Shown piece after piece: positions 1 to 12,400 of a stretch of DNA of 64,000 bases. A model generated the notes under the pieces. That model searched no databases. It was not told where the DNA came from and worked only from the letters and a program-made list of their open reading frames with translations. The DNA is taken from positions 3,559,881-3,623,880 of the forward strand of contig JBLDXI010000019.1 of the NCBI GenBank assembly GCA_047495785.1, read 5' to 3'. Positions within the stretch are counted from its first letter, which is position 1. Each line of letters starts with the position of its first letter. A program made the position numbers and the translations under genes. Source of the stretch: Lepidodermella squamata. Lineage: Eukaryota > Gastrotricha.

Positions 1-17
1 CCCTAATAATCGATACA

Positions 18-262
18 GTGTATCAGCAACTATTACATAACACAGTGAGAAATTCCACAGGCGAATATGGATTTACTCGGCTTCATAAGGCTGCAGATGC
101 GGGTAGCCCCAGCATTGTCCGTTACTTGGTCGAACAGATGAACGTGGATATTGATTGCAAAGACATGGCAGATGCCACGCCTCCTACACCGGGCTGCCAT
201 ATCTCACGAGTTGCAAACAGTCCGAACATTGGTCAGATTGGGGGCCAAGACTAGAAGCGCTG
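18..262 (+). pseudogene. Ankyrin-repeat gene fragment with 1-base frameshift
   Basis: Two adjacent frames together give about two ankyrin repeats. The first runs through a TRLHKAADAGSP helix pair and a VRYLVEQ helix. The second has LHRAAISHELQTVRTLVRLG. Between them the usual TPLH turn is broken by one extra base at about position 183, which moves the reading frame. After about 262 the similarity stops and the frame turns low-complexity hydrophobic. I see no start codon context or splice sites that would build a gene within the window, so the 5' part may lie to the left. It is either a decayed copy or an exon with a sequencing indel. Ankyrin repeats are protein-binding scaffolds; nothing here says which partner. 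Confidence 0.6.
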
Positions 263-678
263 GTCACGGGTCTCGAATAGTCGACGCCTGTTTAATCCCA
301 GGCATCCCATTAGCGCAATTGACGTTCGTTTCAACGTACATTACAGTCGTTTTACCTAATTTATCCTTTGTCCCGCTCTCTCCATCTCTCCCGCTAATAT
401 TTTGCAATTCATTACTGTATACCTTTTCCAATAAGGAGACGATGTGGTAAAACTGACTCTAGCTCATGACTGTCTATATTTTTAGCATCTTAATTATAAT
501 TCGCTGCCTCTAAGCAACAATCGCGGCGAAAATAGAAATAAAACAAAGATTGACATTGCCCATGGGCCTCCCGATGACATTTATGTGGGAAATTTGAACC
601 ATAACTGAACAAAAATTTGGCCCAAAGTCGTAAAAAAATTTGCGACGAAAAAAATAAAGGTAAAGAGCTGCGACCTAC

Positions 679-1440
679 CTTGAAATATCGAAGTGAGTAG
701 TCATGCTTCCATGTACGCTGAATTCCAGTCGTCGCTCGTCGTCGTCGTCGCCAACTATGCGCGGAGTCATCAGCTGATGATAGTGGTGATTTTCCAACAT
801 CTGCCCGATTTGACCACGCGTACCTAAAAAGATTAATAAAAAATAATTCAGACTAACACGAATTTTAGAATTTAGCATTAAGAGACGAAATTTAACCGGC
901 CATCACTGAACATTATCGGGTTCCCTAACGCACTTTCTTAGCGTAGATTAACGCACGAATTATTACTCAACCCTCGCATTCTTTGAATCGCATTTGCTTG
1001 TCTTCAACGGTTTATCTTGAATATTAATTCTCAAGGGTGAATAGAAATAGCAACTACTCTAATGCTCATTCCCTGCTAATTTGAATTCAAAGAATAGAGA
1101 TAAATTTTATACACGAAATAAAATTAAATTGGAAGTTATGCTGATAACTTGACGAGTAATTCCGAAAGCAATTCGTTGAAATAACTAGTTCAGACGTCTA
1201 CCTTTGGCAATTTTTTAAAAAGACGGAAGACAATTTTCCTACCTTTGAATTGTACTTTTAGTCGGGCAAGGAATCCTTCGTAGCCATAAGCCGAATTATT
1301 ACCAATACTCCCGAAATGCTGAGCACACGTTGGAAGGTGCACGGCTTGATGCAGGTTGAACATGAGGATTTGATCGCCACACAGTAGTTGATGCGTCTCG
1401 TTGACGTAGCCATTCAGCAGCGTCTCGCTTGCGATAGTTG
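679..1440 (-). pseudogene. Degenerate copy of CMC-type transposase (two exons)
   Basis: Two minus-strand blocks match consecutive exons of the transposase at 9409-15851. Block 1243-1440 encodes a stretch ending NSAYGYEGFLARLK, matching VSAYGYEGFLSHLK in the larger copy, then a GTAGGA donor. Block 679-823 starts after a TTTTTAG acceptor with GTRGQIGQMLENHHYHQL, matching the next exon of the larger copy. The intron between them is about 420 nt. The rest of the transposase is absent or unrecognisable, so this is a remnant. It lies downstream of gene X on the same strand and suggests repeated or tandem insertion of the same transposon family. Confidence 0.65.
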
Positions 1441-2192
1441 ATTCAATAAATCACGGTTTTGCCAGCCGATATTCAAACTGAGAAGCAGGCGGACAAATGA
1501 TGCTGCGCGACCTGGGCCCATCCTCACTGGCGGAATGCCTAGAACCAAATAGGCGTCGACGAACATTGGAGACCATGTATATTCCCCTCAAGTTCTTCAC
1601 TCATCCTTTCGAAGCAGTTTCAGCAGTGGGCGAAGCTGAACTGCCAGCAGAGATTCAAAGCGAAAGCAATTGAAGACCGCCTAAAAAAGGCGTAAGAGCG
1701 CCTAAAAAAACTTCAAATACCAATGATTGTACCGCGAAGTTTCAACTTACGATAATAGAGATCAGGCGCATCACCATGGTTGTTGCTGCACAGAAATATC
1801 AAAGCGAGGTTGAAGGCAACAACCTTGCATATTTCACCACATGTACGCACGTAACATCAGGCACCATCAAGTAACATCAGGTAACATCAGGTATCCGGTA
1901 ACGTCGCGCCGTAGTATGTTGGTTTGGGAACTGCGCAACACCGTTCCATACGATTTTCTTTCCATCACAACAGTAATAAATCAAGAATGAACTTTGGAAC
2001 AATAGTTCAAACCTATTCACAGATGGAAAAATGTTAAAAATGTAACGTTTCCAACAGATAAACCTCTAACGACTTGTGGAATTAAAAAATTGGAGTTGTG
2101 GAAGCAAAGTTTTGGGGCCAGGGGACCGTTTAGGATTCTAGGTGATACTGATGGTTATGGCAAGTTATATTTAAGTAGCTCGATCAAAGAAT
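1441..2192. other. Non-coding stretch with a short direct repeat
   Basis: I see no supported gene. The sequence just right of 1440 may be further decayed transposase. GTAACATCAG occurs at 1851-1860, 1871-1880 and 1881-1890 as a short imperfect tandem repeat. Confidence 0.4.
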
Positions 2193-2753
2193 CTATGTAC
2201 TATTTCACCGCCCTAAAATAGTATAAATTAAAAAATAATGTAGAACACCCATGCTCGCCAGGGCGAAGTTAGGGCAAGATGTCGTTCGCCTGATTATTAT
2301 AGATTGCACTTCGTTCAAATCATCGGTCTTGTTACAGGCAGGAAATCACGTGGCTCTGGATGGCGTCTCATTTCCTTGTCGATGCTTTGCGATGCAACTT
2401 TCGCTGATGTTCAAGTCGTGTGTTGGGCTGCGTTCAGTGTTAGTGGTTTTCGTAGTTTCAACAGAATGGTTTCCGGTGAACGAACTTCACGTGGTACCGT
2501 AGCATCTTCAGCGATGTGTTTGCAAACATGTCGATGTGTTGAATGTCGTACGTACGAAAATGGAACCTTCGACCGGATTGAAATTTAAATCTCCGAGGTG
2601 CAGGGACATGGCGATATGGTGGGCGATGTCACAAATGTGATGCCTTTGACACCAGTTCATCTCGACTCTACGTATACTTTGATCAACCGAATAAAAATGT
2701 TAACTGCACAATTAATAGTATATTTATTTCAGGGCGGTGAAATAGACCCATAG
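2193..2753. mobile_element. Non-autonomous DNA element with terminal inverted repeats
   Basis: The left end (about 2193-2215) carries CTATTTCACCGCCCT preceded by CTATG. The right end (about 2731-2753) carries the reverse complement, AGGGCGGTGAAATAG followed by a CATAG end. Total length is about 560 bp. The inside has only short overlapping ORFs with no recognisable domain. Superfamily is unassigned because no clear target-site duplication could be chosen. Confidence 0.5.
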
Positions 2754-3460
2754 CGAAAGATGCTGGAGATGTAAAAGAGCATCTAGTCAAGAAAGTCAAG
2801 CCCAAGTCCAAATGCAAAAAAAAAAATTAACCCATTTAACTGGGACGAAAAAAAAAATAGGCGGGACAGGTGACATGGGCACCCAAAAAAATAAACAAAA
2901 GTGATTTATGGGACACGTGGGACGCATAGGAAAGGCACATAAGTAGCAATGGCACATCGATGCAACTGCGAAAACAGGACTTGAATAATTGAAAAAAATA
3001 GACGAAATACTGGGACTAGTTGAAAAATAGTGAATTTGGTAGATGGCAAAAGCAGGTTGAATAGACATAGCAAAAATATGAGTGCGAGACATAGCAGGTA
3101 GATCGACATGTTGACAAAATAAATGTGACTAAAGTACAGAAGTGGAGGGCTCACTCACAACTGCATGGCAACTGCAGGTAACGAGCAGGCATAGGAGAGC
3201 ATTTCGACAAAAATGAATAAATGAATAAATTAATTAACTGATGAGACGGACGTGTGAAAAATATCGTGCAGGTGCATAACGACATAGGTCGAAATACGTG
3301 GTATTTCATATACACAGAAATGAATGATGACTGATTGAGCGAAACAAGAACATGAATATGAATAAAGCGAGAATAAATCAATCAATAAATGCATATGTAA
3401 GTGTGCATGGACAGATACGTGCTACGTGCATACGTGCACAATTGCTGCTAATCACTTACA
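2754..3460. other. Purine-rich, low-complexity intergenic stretch
   Basis: This stretch is rich in GGGACA, GGCACA and AATGAATAAA-like words and produces long antisense pyrimidine-coded ORFs that look like composition artefacts. No domain, splice structure or TIR was recognised. It follows the stop codon of gene X at 3461, so it may include that gene's 3' UTR. Confidence 0.4.
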
Positions 3461-6400
3461 TTACTCGTTACCATGACGATGCCTGTTCTTCTGCTGCTGC
3501 TGAGTCTTATGACTGCTGCTGATACTGCTCTCGCCTTGGCGCTTGTTGCCACTATCATGAGCAGGCTTGGATTTGGTGGCCTGCTTTGCGCTGCTGCTGG
3601 CCTTCTTCTCGCTCTGGCTGGCTTTCTGGTTAGCAATCTTGCTCCTTTTCTTGCTTCCTTTCCGGTTCGCCTTCTTGCTGCTGCTTTTGCCGCTGCGACG
3701 AGCTTCTTTGTTCTTGCTCTTCTTCTCCTGCTTGACTTTGTTAGCTTCTTCATTCTCTGATTCGTCGCTGGCCAGGTATCTCTTAGTGGCGGGTTTTTTG
3801 CCGCTCTTCTTCCCGCTCTCGCTTTCGCTGCTTGACGTTGCGCTGCTAATGACGTTGACGGGGCGAGTTTCGTCGCTTCGTTGAATTTGCGATAACGTCG
3901 AATTAGCGTGCGATGGCGGCGCCTCGACGTCGTGCGGGATTTGTCCTTGCTCGAGTCTCCCTTGTTGTTGTCTCTCCTTCTCGAGTAACTCCTGCTGCAG
4001 TTGATCTTGTTTGCGACGCATATCTTCCTGCGCAGCAGCTATGCGTAGAGTTCGTTTTAGTTCGGTCTCTTTCAACATTTCGGCGCGCAAGCGTTCGTTC
4101 TCAACACGCAATTGCTCGACATACTGCAAACGGTCTTGGAGTTGTTTCGACTCATCGGCGAGTTTTTGAGCCTCTTCGCGCCGTTTTTCTTCGTCTTCAG
4201 ACTTTTCGGTGACATTTTCTTCATCGCGTGGATTGGCGCCGGCTTGGTGCTCACCGGTTTCTCCATGCGGGATAGCGCGATGCTCGGCAGCCTCATCGCC
4301 ACTGATGTTCTCACCTCCACCTTCGGCTTCGTTCGGCCTTTTACCAGTTTTGGCATCATGATGTCGATGTCGATGTTGATGCTGATCTTCATCTTCATCT
4401 TCATCTACAGTATCTTCTTCATCATCGTCATCACCTTCGATATCATCATTTTCATCGTCGCTCTGATCATCGATCGATGAAGTGGTCATGGCTTCCTCAG
4501 GATCGTCGAATTCTTCGTCATCACGGTCGTCGCCACTTCCGATCGTCGTGACGTCATCTTCATCATTGTCATCATCGCTGCCGTCGACCTTGTCACCTAA
4601 GAAATTGCATTATTAGCTATGAAGACACAATGCGGCATAATCACTTACGACAGCCTGATCCTTGACTTGAACGCGATCGCGATGGAACACGCGCTAAAAC
4701 GATTGTTAATGATATTAATAATATGGCTTATAGAAAACAGAAGCCAAGGACAACTAACATTTCTCTGCAGAGGACGATTCGAGGAGCTGGCGGGTGATCG
4801 GACCCAGTTGGCTCGGCGGCATCTCCGCAGCCTCCTCCAGATAAGCATCTATAGATTCTTTATCGCGTTTGCCCGCCTTTTGATCCGTTCCCAATTGGCG
4901 GAAGCATTCATTAATTAATTTGACTGCGACATTGTCTTCGCGCGTCCCTTCTTTGGTTCCGCGAAGGATACGGAAAGCCTCTAAAAGAACACTCGTAATA
5001 TTAGGAAAATAACCAGCTGAAGGAGTTTAACAAAAAGGAAAGCGATATTCCGTTGACAGTTATATTGGAAAGTGACGTTTTGGTACTAGCTCATACCATC
5101 ATCAGACTCTAGAACAAAAAGAAAAGGAATTACAGTGATGGTACGAGCTAGTACCGAAACGCCTCTTTCAAATAAAACTGTCAACGGAATATCGCTTTCC
5201 TTTTTGTTAAAGATTGACCCAGTTCGGGTCTTTATCGGAACATTGAAGGAGTTTCAGTTACCATGAATTCCGCGGCGCGTCGTTTCGTCCGTAGGGATAC
5301 GCGGGGTCGACGATTTTCGATGGAGTTGCAGGACGTGATCTAGGAAATAGCCAGCCTGCATAAAAATACAAGGTAAAGACGGGAATTATTCTGTTACACA
5401 ACAAGCTTACAGGGAAAATACCGCTGTCGTTGGCCACAGCGGCTACGAGAGCTCCCGGTTGCGGGTTCCTATTAGGAAAAGTATTGATTTTTTCCCTCAA
5501 CACTTTCAGGACATCAACGTTGCGATGATCGACGAGCGATTTAACAACCTGTTTAAAAGCTAATATTTGCAAAAGCTATGACATAGTGTAACCGGTGTGA
5601 AGTCAACCGTGACGAACTGCCGCTCAGTTCGCCGAGGTTCTACGCATCACCGGCAACATAGCGCGGTTCCACTCGACTTACATCTCTACGGTTCACCGAC
5701 GTGTTAGCGCGATTCCTGTAGCCGACACAGTAGCTGATGTTGCGCATGACCGATCTTCATCATCCGGAACCAACACGGCCTCGAAAAACAACCCATTCTG
5801 ATAGTATATAAACCCTGTTAATAATGTTGTCAGACACTTGATACACACAAGTCAGGTAGTTGTTTATAGTATAATAAAACCTGTCAGTTGTTGGAGTCCG
5901 CCGTCTCTTGCCTAGACCATTCGAACCCCTGTTACATTTGGTGTCAGAAGTGGGATCTAGCCAAGAACGGCGGACCCCATGATCAAGCAGGAACCTGGCG
6001 ACCCGGAGGAGTGTAGGACTGCAGATAAAACCTTAGCGAAAGCTGGACGACCAATGGCCAGGACGTTCGACACCCGGAAGATGTAGCCACAACGAACGTC
6101 AAGGTGCCGACGACATAGACAATCTGCAAGGCAACGAGAATCGGCGGATCCTGGCAAGTATCGACATATTGATCGGACTGGATCAGACGGAATGATCGGG
6201 TGGATCGGACTGGGCGAAACTGGCAAGACAGCCTGGCAAGGATAGGATCGACGACCGGTTAGTCTAGGCCTGATCGTTTGCGGACAACGTTGCTAAGGAA
6301 ACGGATGGAATGGTGCAGGGCCTACAATGTAAAACTGTGTACTGTAGCGTTGACTGCCCACACTTAGTGATTAGTACGCGTAGTGCGTAGTATTGCGAGT

Positions 6401-9357
6401 TATGGAAATACTGGCTAACCCTAGCACTGGTAATACCGGGTGCATGCAGCTGCTTTGGAGGAAAGACATGATGGTTTCAGACCGATAACCGACTTCAGCC
6501 CTAACCCCAGCCCTAAGACGGTACGGACAAGTGGATGAGTTTCCTTACACGGACGTAACTTCTGGTTGTCACCGATAATATTGAACGGAGACGAGGGCGT
6601 GTTTGTCCAGCAGCAGTTGTCGTATATATGGTTGTGGAACGAAGTTTGTTATGGAGTATGCCCTTCTTGAAAGGAAGAAGGAAGAGACTGTCGCAATATA
6701 GTGAAGCTAACGACCGGACGGTACCGTAGACACGCGCCGCATTTACGTCGGGAATCAAAAGTTCGGCCGAACCTTCTTCACCTGGAGCCTGACGTACAGA
6801 ATGCGAGCGAATGACTGACAATTGAGAGCGATGTGATACTATGATTGTACAATCCTGGAGACGCATAGTCTGGAGATGTCCCAGGTGACGACCTGGAAGG
6901 GAGCGGTAGTTCGCAAGGATTTTTGACTGGGTGATATGGTAAGAAAACCCCCGAAAGGCGGCTCGCTCCGAGTTGGCTGCTGGATGATGGATGGCGCCAC
7001 TTGTGATGTTGTTTGAACACCCCTCGAAGTCGCCAATTGCAGTCTTCTTGGACTGGTTTAACCGCGTTGATCATGACGCCGCTGAACCTTGCTGGGCGAT
7101 TGTAGCCGTGAAAGATGCTGCGACGAAGCGTGAATGGCATCGGAGTATCTCTAAAGTCGCAACGTCGATTGAGGAAGTGACGAACCCTGTAACCAGAAGC
7201 CGAGGTGATGATGATAATGGAAAGGGCGGGTGGCGAGTTAAGAGCCGTCGACTTAGTAAACCTTCTCTATGACACATATTTCTGGAGAGAACTACACGAT
7301 CGAGTCTGACGCCATGTGTTCGAGGAATAGCCCTGGTGTGTCGAACTGGCCGAGTAGCGAGTGCACTTTCTCGTCATTGGTGATAGTTGCTCTTCTGATT
7401 CAGTCTTGTGTTGTGCGTTATAAACCTTCTAAGCTTGTGTCTGCACCTATCTTTTATTAACTTGGAAAAAAGAGGGATGGGAATATCATGTCGGGACGGA
7501 GTGGAGTAGCCATTAACAACCACCGTAGCAAATTAACAAGTCGATTAATAACAATTGTGCCAAGCCGTAGTATAGTTTATGTGCGCCGACACGGATTATG
7601 GACTATTACTAACATTATGACCTTTGTTGCTGGTAGTATAGTTGCATAGTAATAGTGTTGTATATAGTAGTGTTGTTTAGAGCTATACTGTTACGATTCC
7701 TGTAAATCAAACAGATACGCCTGCTCTAATATGTGATGAATTGAAGCAACTCACGACCAAGATGCAACTCAAATCTTCCGTCGGGTACTACGCCGCATGT
7801 GAACCACAGCTGCACAACGTTTCCGGCCACGCCGTAGATTCGACGATGACGACTCATCGGCAACCACCGTTACAGTGGCAGTTGCAGCATCTTTTACTAC
7901 GGGGCGGACATTGACTTCAACCTCGGCGTCGACCAGTGTAGCAGCCTCGACGGTTTCCGCGGCCATTGCGCGGGCACCTACGTCAGGAACTGTTTCGGAC
8001 ACCGACTGCGGCATGCGGGTAGTTTGAGGATTCATTGATCCCGGTGGATCACTCCTCAACCACCGTAAATACGACGCGGTAATCGCAAGATCGCGGGCAT
8101 GTCCGCTATGACGGAACAGAAATGACTCATAGGTGCGAAGAGCTGCTGCCACTAGCTCCTCGACGCCAGCACCGGTCGTTAGGTCGTAAGTTCGGCCAGA
8201 GATGTCACTGGATGCTGGGCTGATGGCACCCGAGCGTTGATCTTCGACGTTGGACATACTGGGCGTAGTTGTATTGCTTGAAGTTATGGAACTGCCTCCG
8301 ACATGGTCATTTTATATGGTAGTCAGCGAACGATACGCGGTCACGATTCAATGACTCTGTGGATAACTGTTTTCATGGACACCCGTAGTCATAGGTTAAA
8401 CGGGGAGGAATTGTAACCGGTGTGAAGTCAACCGTGACGAACTGCCGCTCAGTTCGCCGAGGTTCTACGCATCACCGGCAACATAGCGCGGTTCCACTCG
8501 ACTTACATCTCTACGGTTCACCGACGTGTTAGCGCGATTCCTGTAGCCGACACAGTAGCTGATGTTGCGCATGACCGATCTTCATCATCCGGAACCAACA
8601 CGGCCTCGAAAAACAACCCATTCTGATAGTATATAAACCCTGTTAATAATGTTGTCAGACACTTGATACACACAAGTCAGGTAGTTGTTTATAGTATAAT
8701 AAAACCTGTCAGTTGTTGGAGTCCGCCGTCTCTTGCCTAGACCATTCGAACCCCTGTTACAATAGCATTGAAGAAAACTCACATAAGACTTGTTAATGCC
8801 CGGGTAGGGGTCGACAGGCTGAGCGGGTGCGGCCTTCTTCATCTCCTTCAACGTTTTCGATATTTTTCGTAGGCGCATTTCACTGGAATGTTGCAAGCAA
8901 TAAAGCTTGCAGATTTGCTTCTGAAATTCAAATACCATGTTAAAAGCCATATCACAGCATTGCTACCGCATTGTGAGTGACACATCTCACGTGAAAGATA
9001 ATTTTGAGCACACCTGAGATTTTCCTTTCCTTTCCTTTCGTTACCTTTCCTTATTCCGAACCTTTGCAAAGAATGGTAAAAACATAGTTATCTCAGTTTT
9101 TGATTTGAAAAAAATTTAGAAATACCTCGACCATTTCATTTTAAAAATCGAGTTCCCGAATAATGACACAATAATTTCATCAGAGTTCTTCATCATACTG
9201 TATCACGAGACCAGTTAAAACGCGTTCTTTCCCTAGGAACTGCAAACAATCATCTATTCAAAACAAAGTTATAACTTGCCTCTGGCGATAGCCGCATGAA
9301 ATCCCGCTTCTCCTCTTCCGTGATCTCCGTTGACGATGGCTTCTCTTTTTTAGGCAT
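3461..9357 (-). CDS. Gene X: acidic, coiled-coil and Lys/Ser-rich protein, function unknown
   Basis: I infer seven minus-strand exons: 9280-9357, 8783-8920, 5411-5548, 5262-5355, 4759-4980, 4649-4693 and 3461-4596. They sum to 1851 nt and stay in one frame (616 aa). Intron 1 would begin GCAAGT, a GC-AG type. The N-terminal third is helical without a known domain. Then come an Asp/Glu tract, a His-rich patch, a Glu/Gln/Arg coiled coil and a Lys/Ser-rich basic tail, which suggests a nuclear or DNA-associated protein. The start ATG lies 51 bp after the transposase stop on the same strand, and a decayed copy of exon 3 lies at 11457-11586, so X may be a transposon accessory gene. Intron 2 holds an LTR element and intron 4 a foldback; introns without these would be about 55 and 100 nt. 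The first exon pair is the least certain. Confidence 0.6.
5031..5206. mobile_element. Foldback MITE in intron 4 of gene X, possible TTAA target
   Basis: The left arm CAAAAAGGAAAGCGATATTC returns as its reverse complement at the right end. The arms continue inwards through CGTTGACAG and, less well, through a GGTACTAGCTC/GAGCTAGTACC pair. TTAA abuts both ends (5027-5030 and 5207-5210), which fits piggyBac-type insertion, although TTAA is its own complement and cannot be separated from the repeat by sequence alone. Non-coding. Confidence 0.65.
5587..5936 (+). repeat. 5' LTR with TATA box and poly(A) signal
   Basis: TATATAAA at 5805-5812 is a plausible core promoter and AATAAA at 5873-5878 a plausible polyadenylation signal, both in the plus direction. 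TG...CA ends are present. Confidence 0.9.
7769..8257 (-). CDS. Antisense ORF inside the LTR element, 162 aa, unknown
   Basis: An ATG-started open frame on the strand opposite to the LTR element, reading away from the 3' LTR. The N-terminal half is mixed with possible helices (GVEELVAAALRTYESFLF). The C-terminal part is Ala/Val/Thr-rich and ends in a basic tail (RRGRKRCAAVVHMRRSTRR) that could be a nuclear localisation or nucleic-acid-binding tail. No family recognised. It may be a captured host fragment, a real antisense gene or chance. Confidence 0.3.
   Translation of the reverse strand: MSNVEDQRSGAISPASSDISGRTYDLTTGAGVEELVAAALRTYESFLFRHSGHARDLAITASYLRWLRSDPPGSMNPQTTRMPQSVSETVPDVGARAMAAETVEAATLVDAEVEVNVRPVVKDAATATVTVVADESSSSNLRRGRKRCAAVVHMRRSTRRKI
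8412..8761 (+). repeat. 3' LTR, identical to the 5' LTR
   Basis: Same 350 bp as 5587-5936. It is preceded by a polypurine tract and followed by the ATAG target-site duplication. Confidence 0.9.
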
Positions 9358-9408
9358 CTAAATAAATTATATGAAGAAATTTAGTAATCCTAGTGTAATC
9401 TTCAAATT

Positions 9409-12400
9409 TCAATACAAGTCTACGCTCAAATTCCACGGAACCGCGTCAAATGACTGATCGCATGGTTTTGTAACCGGTATTAAAATTAATCGCCTGCGTA
9501 ACTGCGACATAGGGATTAAACAAAAGCTATTTTTCAAGACGCTATCAATAAAAGAAAAATCTAAAATTCTATAACTTGTTAAAATACGCTTAGATAGTTC
9601 GTGTTCTATAGCCGGCCTTAAATCGTCAATGGCAGCGTTGATATCAGCCGGAAACCGCTCACGCGGGGCCGTGGAGATCGCATTGAGACGGCGCAGGACA
9701 ACGCCCGGTGAGTTGCGATCATACTTGATGAGGCGACATAAGGCTAGTAGATCTTTCGAATTGCTGGCGGGCTCCCCTGCTATTTCGCCGGGAAATTCGA
9801 TAAAGCAGAGAAGTTCCACAGGAATCAAGTCATCACGAATCAGCGCTTCAATCGCAAAAGACCGCGGCAACCTCCGGCGAGCCCCGTGGTGTAACCAGCT
9901 CCCATCAAAACGCTGGTGGCGATAGCGGCATGTAGTGAAGATCTTGCACTTAGCTGGTGTTACTTGAAGCAATGCACGCAAAATGGCGAGGTAATCTTCG
10001 GAAAGGCGAATGATGCGGTTTGAACCCGTTGTCTCCTTGTCATCTCCAGCCAGGCGAGGAGTAGTTAGCTGGTGATAATGATGGTTCTCTACCATCTGCC
10101 CGATTTGACCTCGGGTACCTAAATTATAAAATAGTACATGTAATTTCAAATTTGTAAAGTTAATCAGCGTTATTTCACTGATGAATGACATCAACCTAGA
10201 ATTCCTAGGTTTCGGTGCCGATGGCTTTTTTGTTGAAGAATTTGTTCACTTAACACCTCTAACCCTAAGCCTCATTGCAGACGCCTACCGCAATTCGCTG
10301 TCAGCCGAGCGGTCGCATACCTCAACGACGTCTATGCCTGTTGTTATTCGGAAATTAGATTGGAAATATCGAAAAAATGGAGTTAGTATCGTCGAATGGC
10401 TTACATTTGAAATTCGCTGAAGGACTAACGAGATTGCTTAGTAAATTGCTACTATACGAGTCGTTATTTAATCGGCTGATTCCCGCTAATCTTGTTATTT
10501 GGATCGACCCCGAGTCTGCTCCCATTTTCCGAGTCCGGGCTACCGAGATCACTGACTCAGACCGTGGACGTGAATCTGCGATCGGGCGTACCTTGCGGTT
10601 TCCTAGGGTTCGCGACCTTCGTGATCCGTCTGAGAAGGGTCATGAGAACTGCACGACCCTAACTAAACTTTTGCCTATGAAAGTCGGGCCGATGCGGCGC
10701 TTCCTGGAAGGCAACCCATCAGCAGCAAGACTGCTGGTCGAGGTCGCGAAAAGCAACTCGCAGTCGGTGCTGTCGATCCAGTGGAACGTCAGCGTTTGGA
10801 CGAACTTGCCGCCGCTGCCGCCCAGACACGGTTGAAAGGCAAGGAAGTCGTTGTTTTTGATGCGCTGCAATCTCACATGGCCCAGATTCGTGAACACCTT
10901 GCGCATTTTGGTGCCAATCCGGTCAACGCTCCTAAACGCGGACTCACCAACCTTATAGTCGCAACGTTGCTAACACGACCAAGGAGTATAAGGAAGCTTT
11001 TCATCGAAAGTCTCATCGCATACAATTGAGTCCGTCAATGTTAAAGTTTACATGAAGGAGCCACATTATCACTGCTTTCATTTTCTCGGGCGAGTTGTTT
11101 GATCTATGCTGTCGCAAAGATTTAATACTGGATTTAATAATACTAGCTTATTTGTTGTCCTATGGCGATTCGGCTAATAAACCCCGGTAACAATCCAGGC
11201 TGTAACGAAATTCCGACAACATTCAACTGGCTAATGTTAAACATATTCGGAGTTCTCACTCATTTTTCACATGACAATAATGACTACCGCCGAAATCGAA
11301 GAACAGTCCCATTCAATAATGAGAACAACTCTGTATAACCCTAGAATCTGCGCTATCGAGTCGTGGTAAATAAGACTTTTCGAAATTTCATTTCAAAAAT
11401 TGAATTCGAAAACCTAAGCGCATATCAAATACGATTTCTTGTATTCTTGAATTATCGATCGCTGTCATTGGCCACTACGGCCACGCCACAGCCCAATTGA
11501 GGGTTTCGATTGGAACAATTGTTCATCTTGTCTCTCATCAGTTTAACTACGTCGACATTCCTATAGTCAACCAATGACTTCACAATCTGTTAAAAGCTAA
11601 TATTTGCAAAAACCTGACATAGAGGTACCAACCTCTACGTTAGACATGTTTTACTTTCGCCCTCTGATCGGCATCTACTATCTTTCTTTCTTCCTCAAAA
11701 AAATTGACTTCACCAATAAACACGAGACGAATGCTAGTCAGCGGCAGATAAAGCTCATGGAATCTCTTGCAAAATAAATTCGCACATTCCTCCTGGGTCA
11801 ATGAAATGCTAGTTAAGTTGACACAATCTTTCCTTACGGATGCTGGTATTAAACTGGCTATGACTCGAAACAACGTATTTTCCCAAATATTTGCGCAATT
11901 TACGATGCTGTGGTATTCCGATGAGGAAAATCGTCAAAGATTGTCGAGAGCCATTTTTAAATTTGAGACCCTTGCTATTTCCTTATTTGTTACATGCTCA
12001 TTCACCTCCTAGCCCTAGTCCGACTCATTTTAGCCATCAGGATTTCTCAGGCAATAATAACGATATTTTGACAACATTCATGAATAATTTGGAGGGGAAA
12101 TGACATGTGACATATATTGTGATTGATCGACACACAAAGGCGACTACGAGAACAAAATTTTGTCGCATTTCGAACTGAGACATTTAATCAATTTCAAATC
12201 TATCAAAAGTAATACTAAGCAGCAATTTTATATGTACTTACCTTTAAACTCATGTTTAAGGTGCGAAAGGAAGCCTTCGTAGCCATAAGCGGATACATTG
12301 CTGACGTTACCAAAGAGCTCAGCAAAATCAGCAAGATGTAGCGCTTGATGGAGGTTGAACAGCAATGCCTCGTCGCCACCCATCAGCTGATGTGTCATAA

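Larger units (their letters stand above)
5587..8761 (+). mobile_element. LTR retrotransposon, non-autonomous, with identical LTRs
   Basis: 350-bp LTRs at 5587-5936 and 8412-8761 begin TG and end CA and look identical throughout. ATAG flanks the element on both sides (5583-5586 and 8762-8765) as a 4-bp target-site duplication. Directly inside the left LTR is TTGGTGTCAGAAGTGGGATC, which looks like a primer-binding region, and the right LTR is preceded by a purine tract AAACGGGGAGGAAT. These set the element's own direction as plus. The 2.5-kb interior has no recognisable gag, protease, RT or integrase, so it must depend on a relative. The identical LTRs mean a very recent insertion. It sits in intron 2 of gene X. 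Confidence 0.9.

Noticed and set aside
2796-3381. Minus ORFs that look like multi-pass membrane proteins
   Set aside because: They follow from the purine-rich plus strand; no motif, splice site or second support.
3473-4480. Long plus-strand ORFs opposite the last exon of gene X
   Set aside because: They are antisense shadows of Asp/Glu/Lys/Ser-rich codons and read as Leu/Phe/Ile runs without start context or domains.
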